Assembly (NCBI RefSeq): GCF_002078015.1
Contig: NZ_LWBP01000254.1
Location: 124,001 to 188,000 of the forward strand
Direction of reading: 5' to 3'
DNA from: Niastella populi
GTDB lineage: Bacteria > Bacteroidota > Bacteroidia > Chitinophagales > Chitinophagaceae
Length of the DNA stretch: 64,000 nt
Notes under the pieces: model-generated
Seen by the model: the letters and a program-made list of their open reading frames with translations, nothing else
Told to the model about the DNA's origin: nothing
The model's database searches: none
Made by a program: the position numbers and the translations under genes
Part shown: positions 18,964-25,669 of the stretch, one piece after another
Position numbering within the stretch: position 1 is the first letter of the stretch
Layout of the letters: each line of letters opens with the position of its first letter

Positions 18964-19005
18964 TTTGCAAATGTCACCTTTTTTCATATATTTGTGACAA
19001 TGCAA
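18964..19005 (+). promoter_or_regulatory. abiE promoter with overlapping inverted-repeat operator
   Basis: TTTG (18964-18967), a 19-nt spacer and TATATTTG (18987-18994) form a perfect Bacteroidota promoter. An inverted repeat overlaps it: TTGCAAATGTCAC (18965-18977) and GTGACAATGCAA (18994-19005), with 12 of 13 positions complementary if one base is looped out. AbiEi antitoxins are known to repress their own promoters through inverted repeats, so this is the likely operator. Confidence 0.7.
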
Positions 19006-19641
19006 AAAACGCATACGCATATTGAGCATGTAATTATGCGAAGAAAAGGAGGAGAATTAATATTCCCTACTGACTTCCGCGGAAAGGGTACGGAGGATGC
19101 TATTAAAAAAGCATTATCAAGGCTAACTCAGGAAGGTGTGTTGAAGCGATTGGCACATGGTATTTATTATATCCCTAAAATCGATCCGGTATTAGGTGAA
19201 CTTCGGCCAGGTGCTGAAGATGTTGTAAAGATGCTTGCCAAAAAAGAAAAGATTCGGGTGAAACCCGCTGGTGCTTATGCGCTTCACCAGTTAGGTCTTA
19301 CTAACCAGGTTCCAACCAAACTTGTTTACATAACAGACGGGAATCCCCGCTTATTTAAGCTGGGAAAGATGCAGATCAGGTTCAAAGCAACTACGCCAAG
19401 AAAGCTGTCTACAATTGGAAAGATCAGCAGTCTGGTTATCCAGGCGCTTGAAGAAATTGGGCCTGAAAACGTAGATGCAAAAACGGAGTTAAAAATTTAT
19501 GAGCTTCTTAAGAAGGAAGATCCTAAAAAACTAAAACATGATCTTGCATTGGCCCCTGCTAAAGTAAATGATTACATTTTCAAACTTTTGAGAAAGCAGG
19601 AAAATGACAGGTTGGTTGAAACTAACAAGCGAACAACGTAA
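19000..19641 (+). CDS. Type IV toxin-antitoxin antitoxin, AbiEi / DUF6088 family
   Basis: A 213-residue antitoxin. AbiEi neutralises its nucleotidyltransferase toxin without binding it and represses its own promoter through an N-terminal winged helix. The wHTH spans about residues 1-60 (EDAIKKALSRLTQEGVLKRLAHGIYYIP, a typical wing). The rest matches the DUF6088 form. The start is uncertain: GTG 18994 lies inside the -7 box, ATG 19000 would be nearly leaderless, and ATG 19036 (MRRKGGEL) is an alternative. It overlaps the toxin gene by 38 nt. The region is visibly richer in A+T than its flanks, which suggests transfer. Confidence 0.88.
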   Translation: MQKTHTHIEHVIMRRKGGELIFPTDFRGKGTEDAIKKALSRLTQEGVLKRLAHGIYYIPKIDPVLGELRPGAEDVVKMLAKKEKIRVKPAGAYALHQLGLTNQVPTKLVYITDGNPRLFKLGKMQIRFKATTPRKLSTIGKISSLVIQALEEIGPENVDAKTELKIYELLKKEDPKKLKHDLALAPAKVNDYIFKLLRKQENDRLVETNKRTT

Positions 19642-20626
19642 AGCTTCCATTGATCAGGCAGAACAATTAAGTGGTATAAGTGCGAAGGCAATTGAAAAAG
19701 ATTGGTGGGTTACACTTACCTTAAAAGCGTTATTTCGCAATTTATATTCCAGATACATAGTATTTAAAGGAGGCACATCTTTAAGTAAGTGCTGGAAAAT
19801 TATTGCTCGTTTTTCAGAAGACATTGACATCGCCCTATCGCCGGAGGCTTTTGAGATGGCTTATATTGAGAATCCTTCAAAAACTACCGTTGAAAGGTTG
19901 AAAAGAAGAGGATGTGCTTTCATAAGCAAGGAATTAAAGACTGAAGTTGAAAAACAAATTTCGGCATTGGGGGTGCCTGAAGGAATGATAATTATCAGCG
20001 CTGCAGTTATACCCAATAAATTTCCCGATACCGATCCCCAAACCCTTTACATTAGATATCCCTCATTATATGCACCTGGGAGCTATATATCAGATGAAGT
20101 AAAGGTTGAAGTCAGTGTAAGGTCACTCTCTATTCCGTTTAAAACGATATCCATACATTCTCTTCTAAACGAAATTAATCCCAATTCTTTTTATGGCGAG
20201 AATCCATTTAATGTAGAGGCTGTTGCACCAGGAAAGACCTTTTTAGAGAAAGCATTCCTGCTTCATGAGGAATTCGGGAAACCCGATAGGTCTAAGATCA
20301 GGTCGGAAAGGATGTCCAGGCATTTATATGACCTTGGAAATATTATGAAAACTACGTTCAGTAGGGAAGCCCTTAATGATCTCAGGCTGTATGAATATTT
20401 AATAAATCATCGGAAATACTATTATAGAATTTCCTGGTTTGATTATGAAAGCCTGCGGCCCGCAACTATATCGTTTGTTCCTCCTGATGATCTTCTCAAT
20501 GTATATCGTCAAGACTATGAACGGATGCAGGAACAAATGATTTATGGAGAAAATTTACCTTTTGATGAATTAATTGATCAGTTGAAAATTTTGCAGAGTG
20601 AATTCAGAAAAATTAGTAATATGTGA
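19604..20626 (+). CDS. Type IV toxin, AbiEii/AbiGii nucleotidyltransferase
   Basis: A 340-residue toxin of the DNA polymerase beta-like nucleotidyltransferase superfamily. Family members such as MenT add nucleotides to tRNA 3' ends; AbiEii gives phage resistance by abortive infection. Motifs: KDWWVTLTLKALF, then the nucleotidyltransferase signature VFKGGTSLSK and the DxD metal ligands in FSEDIDIAL. A later RHLYDLGNI is also conserved. It is translationally coupled to the antitoxin by a 38-nt overlap, with no frame damage, so the pair looks intact. Confidence 0.92.
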   Translation: MTGWLKLTSEQRKASIDQAEQLSGISAKAIEKDWWVTLTLKALFRNLYSRYIVFKGGTSLSKCWKIIARFSEDIDIALSPEAFEMAYIENPSKTTVERLKRRGCAFISKELKTEVEKQISALGVPEGMIIISAAVIPNKFPDTDPQTLYIRYPSLYAPGSYISDEVKVEVSVRSLSIPFKTISIHSLLNEINPNSFYGENPFNVEAVAPGKTFLEKAFLLHEEFGKPDRSKIRSERMSRHLYDLGNIMKTTFSREALNDLRLYEYLINHRKYYYRISWFDYESLRPATISFVPPDDLLNVYRQDYERMQEQMIYGENLPFDELIDQLKILQSEFRKISNM

Positions 20627-20646
20627 TTAATTAATAGCTCACCCTC

Positions 20647-20994
20647 ATGGAACTCCGGCTTCTCGTAGTACGTACCTCAGACATGGAAAGGCTTGCAGCG
20701 TTCTATTCCTTATTCGGCTTAATCTTCGATTATCACAAACATGGAAAATCTCCTTATCACTATTCGGCTACACTTGGAAGCACTGTCCTTGAAATTTATC
20801 CCCTGGCAAAAGGACAAAGCGACGCCGAAATAAATTTAAGATTGGGATTTGCGGTAAATAACTTTGAAACAATCGTTAAATTGTTGAAAGAAAAAGAAAC
20901 AGTGTTCTTGTCGGAACCCATGCAAACCGACTATGGTTTTATGACTATCATTAAAGACCCCGACGGACGAAAAATAGAATTATATAAGTTGTAA
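20647..20994 (+). CDS. VOC-superfamily (glyoxalase/bleomycin-resistance-like) protein
   Basis: A 115-residue single VOC unit: LRLLVVRTSDMERLAAFYSLFGL at the start and the typical end IKDPDGRKIELYKL. Metal-binding positions include the Glu of KIELYKL and the Glu of STVLEIY. The substrate cannot be told from sequence. It begins 20 nt after the AbiEii stop and ends 10 nt before the next gene, so it may be transcribed with its neighbours. Confidence 0.8.
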   Translation: MELRLLVVRTSDMERLAAFYSLFGLIFDYHKHGKSPYHYSATLGSTVLEIYPLAKGQSDAEINLRLGFAVNNFETIVKLLKEKETVFLSEPMQTDYGFMTIIKDPDGRKIELYKL

Positions 20995-21004
20995 CAGATC
21001 AACA

Positions 21005-21520
21005 ATGCAGAAAATTTCAAAAACGCCAAACCAGGTAGCAGAGCAAATTGAGCGATGGTTTCTAATGTATCATAAAGCAGAAAGATCTTCATTCAACGGA
21101 TCGGAACCGTTCACGATTTTTAATCAATTGTATTTTGAAAAGCAAAACCAACTGATCAGCCGGGTGGAGTTCAACAAAAAGGAAATTCCGGTACTCGTGT
21201 TGTCTCTTAATACAAATGAATTTATATTAAATACTACTGAAAGATTTATACATATAGATAATTCAGGTATCACCTCCCTGTTTTATAAAGACTTCGATGG
21301 CAACAGGGGCTTTAAAGCATTTGGGCCCGGACAAATGGATAACAGAACAATTGTGAATATAAAAACCGAAGGGAAACTGGCGGAATTCGGGTTAAAGAAA
21401 AAAGACGGGGAGGTAATTTACTGGCCCGTACCTACCGGTAAACCAGGTTTTGCTTTCTGGAATATCACTGATAAGTTCAGGATCATTGGACGGAGATATG
21501 TGATAAAACCTGAGGAGTAA
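21005..21520 (+). CDS. Hypothetical protein, 171 residues
   Basis: I do not recognise the family. The protein starts MQKISKTPNQVAEQIERWFLMYH, then has a beta-rich middle (YFEKQNQLISRVEFNKKEIPVLVLS, FIHIDNSGITSLFY) and ends with WNITDKFRIIGRRYV. There is no signal peptide or membrane segment. It lies 10 nt downstream of the VOC gene in the A+T-rich islet, so it may be a cargo gene of that islet. Confidence 0.6.
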   Translation: MQKISKTPNQVAEQIERWFLMYHKAERSSFNGSEPFTIFNQLYFEKQNQLISRVEFNKKEIPVLVLSLNTNEFILNTTERFIHIDNSGITSLFYKDFDGNRGFKAFGPGQMDNRTIVNIKTEGKLAEFGLKKKDGEVIYWPVPTGKPGFAFWNITDKFRIIGRRYVIKPEE

Positions 21521-21605
21521 ACGCTGTACCCGATACCGATCAACAGGTACAATGGTTGAAGGATAGAGAGAAAAGCATTTAACGATCTTCTCTCATTTAA
21601 TGCCC

Positions 21606-22124
21606 TTACAACTTGATCTTCAGCCCATAATTCCGCTTCAACGCCAGTAACGCTTCCGCATTTCCGCGGGCATCGTCGACCGGGTTGTGTGTGTGCGCTG
21701 TTTTGCGCAAATGTTTGAAATTTTGGAAGGTATCTTTTACCAACCCTTTGTACAGGCTGCCCAAATTTTGTGAACTAAATCCAAATGGATTTGAGCCTGT
21801 GAAATGATGAAAATACCAGCAGATAAACATCCAGTCGAAACCATTATTATCGCTGATAAATACGGGCCGGTCTTTTGCCACTTGTTTTATCCAGTCTGCA
21901 AATGATCTCATAACGATTGCGGCATCATCAAACGCCATCGTTTCTTCGCGACTGAAACCCGAAACGGCCAATGCTTCGGGAATAAACTTATTTGAAATGG
22001 GTTTACATTTTCCATAAAAGGTTTTACTTAACTGTTCATCGACCAGCACGGCGCCAAAACAGATCATGGAATAATCTCCCGGTATAGGCCCATCACTTTC
22101 TATATCAACCATGATATAAGCCAT
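21606..22124 (-). CDS. DEDDh-type 3'-5' exonuclease
   Basis: A 172-residue RNase T/DnaQ-like exonuclease. All acidic motifs appear: Exo I DIESDGPIPGDYSM, Exo II NNGFDWMFICWYF, and Exo III HNPVDDARGNAEAL (DEDDh). The short length and the DIESDGP start resemble stand-alone exoribonucleases of the Rv2179c-like group. It lies 21 nt after the PP2C gene on the same strand, so the two are probably an operon. Whether it acts on RNA or DNA is unknown. Confidence 0.87.
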   Translation of the reverse strand: MAYIMVDIESDGPIPGDYSMICFGAVLVDEQLSKTFYGKCKPISNKFIPEALAVSGFSREETMAFDDAAIVMRSFADWIKQVAKDRPVFISDNNGFDWMFICWYFHHFTGSNPFGFSSQNLGSLYKGLVKDTFQNFKHLRKTAHTHNPVDDARGNAEALLALKRNYGLKIKL

Positions 22125-22145
22125 AAAATTGTGTTTAAGATGTAA

Positions 22146-22877
22146 CTAAAATATTGTTCTGATAATTGCCAGGTCGCCACCCGGCTTTAATCCCCAGTTG
22201 GTTTGAATATCGAGCAGTTTGCTGTTCAGCATATTGCTGTTATGGCTTCCTTCTTCATCAAACAACAGGTATTCAATAACATTGCCCGGGGCTGCATAGG
22301 TTTTGTTATCGAATTTTTTAAAGGTAAATATTCCATCAGTCACCAGACTGAAGTCTTGCAAATCCTGCGCAGTAATCCTTTGATGCTGGCTGCCATACCA
22401 TCTATTGAATTCTTCATGCAGGTGATAACCCAAATAATCAGGTTTGTTGTCTTGCTCAAATTCATACAGATGCTTATTGATACATATTAAACCGTCGCCT
22501 ATGCACAGGAATTCTCCTGAGCGGTTGTTTGTATCAATAACACCGATCAATAAAGTATTCAACACTTCTTCCCTTTCTAACTGAAGGATATTTTTAGCAC
22601 AGCGCAATTCTTCAAATAACTGCCTTGTTATTTTTTCCAGAGTCTGCTCTAAGCCGGCTGATTCTTTCGACAAGAATTCTTTATAGCTGTGCTCTTTGGA
22701 AATTTTTCTCAGCAATTTACCTGTTAAAGTAGCCGCGAAGTAGCTGTCGGCCCCCATTGTGCAGCCGTCCATTACAGCACACAGGAGCCTGTTTTTCCCA
22801 ATTTCTGCCGTGATAAAATAATCTTCGCAATGGTTGGTGTGAAGCGCACCGATTTGTAGCGTAGTATAGATTCTCAT
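22146..22877 (-). CDS. PP2C-family protein serine/threonine phosphatase
   Basis: A 243-residue PP2C-like phosphatase. Metal-binding motifs: HCEDYF near the N-terminus, AVMDGCTMG (the DGxxG motif, with a Cys inserted), FSLVTDGIF, and the C-terminal GGDLAIIRTIF (the GGDD-like motif, second Asp replaced). The protein is short for the family and has no fused sensor. It precedes the exonuclease gene by 21 nt. No kinase partner is seen nearby. Confidence 0.78.
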   Translation of the reverse strand: MRIYTTLQIGALHTNHCEDYFITAEIGKNRLLCAVMDGCTMGADSYFAATLTGKLLRKISKEHSYKEFLSKESAGLEQTLEKITRQLFEELRCAKNILQLEREEVLNTLLIGVIDTNNRSGEFLCIGDGLICINKHLYEFEQDNKPDYLGYHLHEEFNRWYGSQHQRITAQDLQDFSLVTDGIFTFKKFDNKTYAAPGNVIEYLLFDEEGSHNSNMLNSKLLDIQTNWGLKPGGDLAIIRTIF

Positions 22878-23123
22878 TCAGGAATACGCAGCAAAAATAA
22901 TAAAATCTGAATGTTCTGCAATGGCTCCGGCTATTTTGACCAGATTTTACCTGTTTTCAATGAAACCGAAACTTATTCTATGAACCGTTTATATATGCGA
23001 AAGTTCGTAGCCATTAACCACAAAGCACTACTGTTCTTCTCTTTCCTGTTTCCAATCATCGTCCTTGATCAAATTGTAAAATTGAAGCTCGAATTGGTGA
23101 AGGAGTGATTTGCAGTTCTTCTG

Positions 23124-23131
23124 TAATTTTG
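23124..23131 (+). promoter_or_regulatory. -7 promoter element TAATTTTG of the AraC regulator
   Basis: A perfect TAnnTTTG match ends 6 nt before ATG 23138, which implies a very short leader. The same octamer recurs before the old yellow enzyme gene at 24153-24160. Confidence 0.45.
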
Positions 23132-23137
23132 CACTGT

Positions 23138-23998
23138 ATGAAACAGAAAATGCTTCAACGGTCGTTCGAGTTGTATGTAGCCGATATGGAATTGTGGTAT
23201 GCCCGGCCGCTGATCTATCATTTCTTCGAGATCGTACAGATACTGGAAGGTGATGGGGTGCGGGAAGTGAACCAAAACCGTTATCCATACAGTAAAGGCA
23301 GCATTTTTTTATTCACCCCGCTCGATTGCCGCGGTTTTGAAATGAATTCACCCACGCGGTTCTGCTCTATTCGCTTTTCAGAGGTTTTCCTCAGCAAATG
23401 CAAGAACGGCCAGGAACGTGAACGCATTACCCAATGGCTGCGCCAACTGGAGCATATCTTCTACCATCATAACCGTTTTGAACGGGTGCTAATAAAACAG
23501 GAAACCGATTGCCAGATGATCGCCACCCTGATCGGCCATATGGTGCAGGAATTTGAAGCGCAACAACCCTACTATGAAGAGAACCTGCAACATTTTATTA
23601 CCCTGGTGTTGAACATCCTGGCGCGTAATGTGGCCGAAAGTAAAGTGACCGTAGCGGCTGAATCTCAACCGGAACCGCTTATCAATCGTATGTTGCTGTA
23701 CGTTCATGAAAACATTCGCCACCCCGAAAAATTGCGCATCAGCCACCTCGCCGGACATTTTAATTTATCGGCCAATTATGTGGGCGAATATTTCAGGAAA
23801 CTTACCGGTGAAAGCCTGCAGCAATATATTATCCAATATAAAATGCAACTGGTGCAACACCGCCTTACCAACAGCACCCTCACCATCAGTCAGATTGCCG
23901 ATGAATTGGGTTTTTCAGATGAAAGCCATCTGAACCGGCAGTTCAGAAAACACAGCGGCGGCGTAAGCCCGGTAGCGTTTCGCAAAAACGCAAAATAA
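23138..23998 (+). CDS. AraC family transcriptional regulator
   Basis: A 286-residue regulator. The N-terminal cupin-like sensing domain covers about 1-160 (YHFFEIVQILEGDGVREVN, GSIFLFTPLDCRGFEM). The C-terminal AraC DNA-binding domain has two HTHs: LRISHLAGHFNLSANYVGEYFRKLTGESL and LTISQIADELGFSDESHLNRQFRKHSGVSP-like sequence. ATG 23138 is chosen because the TAATTTTG promoter lies just before it; the GTG at 23105 is upstream of that promoter. It lies 173 bp before an old yellow enzyme gene on the same strand, its likely target. Confidence 0.9.
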   Translation: MKQKMLQRSFELYVADMELWYARPLIYHFFEIVQILEGDGVREVNQNRYPYSKGSIFLFTPLDCRGFEMNSPTRFCSIRFSEVFLSKCKNGQERERITQWLRQLEHIFYHHNRFERVLIKQETDCQMIATLIGHMVQEFEAQQPYYEENLQHFITLVLNILARNVAESKVTVAAESQPEPLINRMLLYVHENIRHPEKLRISHLAGHFNLSANYVGEYFRKLTGESLQQYIIQYKMQLVQHRLTNSTLTISQIADELGFSDESHLNRQFRKHSGGVSPVAFRKNAK

Positions 23999-24152
23999 CG
24001 TGCCTGATGCGGCAACCACGCTCTTCTTTGATCCAGCGAAACTTCCACTGTTCCCGGAAACCTGTGTTGAACATTTTGTCCCTGCTTCTGCCAACCTCGA
24101 ATTGTACAGAACAAACCTTTCTTTATCACTGTTCGGCCATGGCGATGACTGC

Positions 24153-24160
24153 TAATTTTG
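24153..24160 (+). promoter_or_regulatory. -7 promoter element TAATTTTG of the old yellow enzyme gene
   Basis: A perfect TAnnTTTG match 11 nt before the ATG. It is identical to the element of the upstream AraC gene. Confidence 0.45.
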
Positions 24161-24171
24161 ACATTAAATAA

Positions 24172-25290
24172 ATGTCAGTCATGCAATTGAGTAAGTTATT
24201 GTCGCCATTGGTCACCGATCGTATCACATTGAACAACCGGGTTGTAATGGCGCCCATGAGCCGCCGTCGCGCAGAGAACGGTATACCCAATACTTCCACC
24301 GAACTGTATTTTGCGCAGAGAGCCGGCGCCGGGTTGATAATCACCGATAATACGGCCGTTGCCGCCAATGGTATCGGCTATTTGAATACACCCGGCATAT
24401 ATAATGAAAAGCAAAAGGAAGGCTGGAGGAAGGTCGTAAATGCCGTTCATGCGCGGGGCGGAAAGATCTTTGTTCAACTGGTGCATGCCGGCCGTATTGG
24501 TCATTCATTGAATTACGAAGGCGATGAACCGATCGTAGCACCTTCGGCAGTACAGGCCGATGGGGTAATACGCATTCCCGGTGATCTGCATGTGCCTTTT
24601 CCGGTTCCCGAAGCGCTTACCACTTCCGGCGCCAAAGCACTGGTGCAGGCGCACATACGGGCTGCGTTAAATGCCATTGAAGTGGGTTTCGACGGGGTAG
24701 AAATTCACGGCGCCCATGGGTTCCTGCCCGAACAGTTCTTACACCCGTATACCAATCGCCGCACCGATGAATACGGCGGCAGCATAGAAAACAGAAGCCG
24801 CTTTTTACTGGAGATCATGGAAGGCGTGGTGGCTGCTATCGGTAAAGAAAAGACCGGGGTGCGATTATCGCCTTTTGCGCATATCAATGACTTGCCGGCA
24901 TATGATGAGGAAGCCAAAACATATAAGTATATTATCGACAAACTGCAACAACTCGATATTCTGTACATACACCTGTCGGCCCTGGCGAGTAATGGGAAAT
25001 CATCAATTCCTATAGCGTTTATTGAAGATGTGCGGGCGCGTTTTAATAACCTGCTGATGCTGGCCGGTGGTTTTACCGCTGCTTCCGCAGAAGCCATCTT
25101 ACAGCAAGAGCTGGTCGACCTGGCGGCTTTTGGTAAACCTTTTATTGCCAACCCCGACCTGGTTGAACGCTTCAGGCATAATGCCGGACTGGCCACTCCC
25201 GATCCCGACACGTTTTACCAGGGTGGAGATGCCGGGTATATCGATTACCCCGCCATCTATACGAATAGCCGGTGGTGCTGCACGGATTAA
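24172..25290 (+). CDS. Old yellow enzyme-family alkene reductase
   Basis: A 372-residue FMN-dependent (beta/alpha)8 oxidoreductase that reduces activated C=C bonds or nitro groups with NAD(P)H. Seen: the FMN-binding start LNNRVVMAPMSRRR; the active-site stretch EIHGAHGFLPEQFLHPYTNRRTDEYGGS (His pair replaced by His/His-type residues of the OYE class); and the phosphate-binding LLMLAGGFT and AFGKPFIANPDL. ATG 24172 is used; MQLSKLLS at 24181 is an alternative. It is convergent with the VOC gene, with only 8 nt between stops. Control by the upstream AraC protein is inferred. Confidence 0.92.
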   Translation: MSVMQLSKLLSPLVTDRITLNNRVVMAPMSRRRAENGIPNTSTELYFAQRAGAGLIITDNTAVAANGIGYLNTPGIYNEKQKEGWRKVVNAVHARGGKIFVQLVHAGRIGHSLNYEGDEPIVAPSAVQADGVIRIPGDLHVPFPVPEALTTSGAKALVQAHIRAALNAIEVGFDGVEIHGAHGFLPEQFLHPYTNRRTDEYGGSIENRSRFLLEIMEGVVAAIGKEKTGVRLSPFAHINDLPAYDEEAKTYKYIIDKLQQLDILYIHLSALASNGKSSIPIAFIEDVRARFNNLLMLAGGFTAASAEAILQQELVDLAAFGKPFIANPDLVERFRHNAGLATPDPDTFYQGGDAGYIDYPAIYTNSRWCCTD

Positions 25291-25298
25291 GCGCAGGC

Positions 25299-25655
25299 TT
25301 AATCGCACTCGATGCGGTGACCAAAGCGGATAACATGCCCATCAGGGTCTTCCACCATCATTTCGCGCATGTACCATTCACGGCTGGTGGGCGGCATTAT
25401 TATTTTTGCTCCTTTTTCTTTTATGTGTTCGTAATAGGCATCAACATTATCAAGAACGATACATAACCAGGTGCCCGGCTGTCCCTGGCCGTTTTCACAA
25501 AAGAAGATCTCAACGCCGTTTTTTACAACGCCGCCAAATGGGGGTGGATCTCTCCATTCCCATTGTTCTTCAAATCCCAGTTTATTTACATAATAATCGA
25601 GGCTGTTCTTCAGGTTGGAAGAATAGAGAATGGTAATTGACTTTTCGAATATCAT
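25299..25655 (-). CDS. VOC-superfamily protein
   Basis: A 118-residue single VOC unit: ITILYSSNLKNSLDYYVNKLGFEEQWEW at the start, GVEIFFCENGQGQPGTWLCIVLDN in the middle and VEDPDGHVIRFGHRIECD at the end. It resembles bleomycin-resistance-like and glyoxalase-like proteins; the substrate is unknown. It lies 14 nt downstream of the large regulator gene on the same strand, so it might be read through from it. Confidence 0.82.
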   Translation of the reverse strand: MIFEKSITILYSSNLKNSLDYYVNKLGFEEQWEWRDPPPFGGVVKNGVEIFFCENGQGQPGTWLCIVLDNVDAYYEHIKEKGAKIIMPPTSREWYMREMMVEDPDGHVIRFGHRIECD

Positions 25656-25669
25656 GGGAACAATTTTTA

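Noticed and set aside
22911-23108. 65-codon frame before the AraC gene
   Set aside because: It has no family match and lies in the promoter region of AraC.
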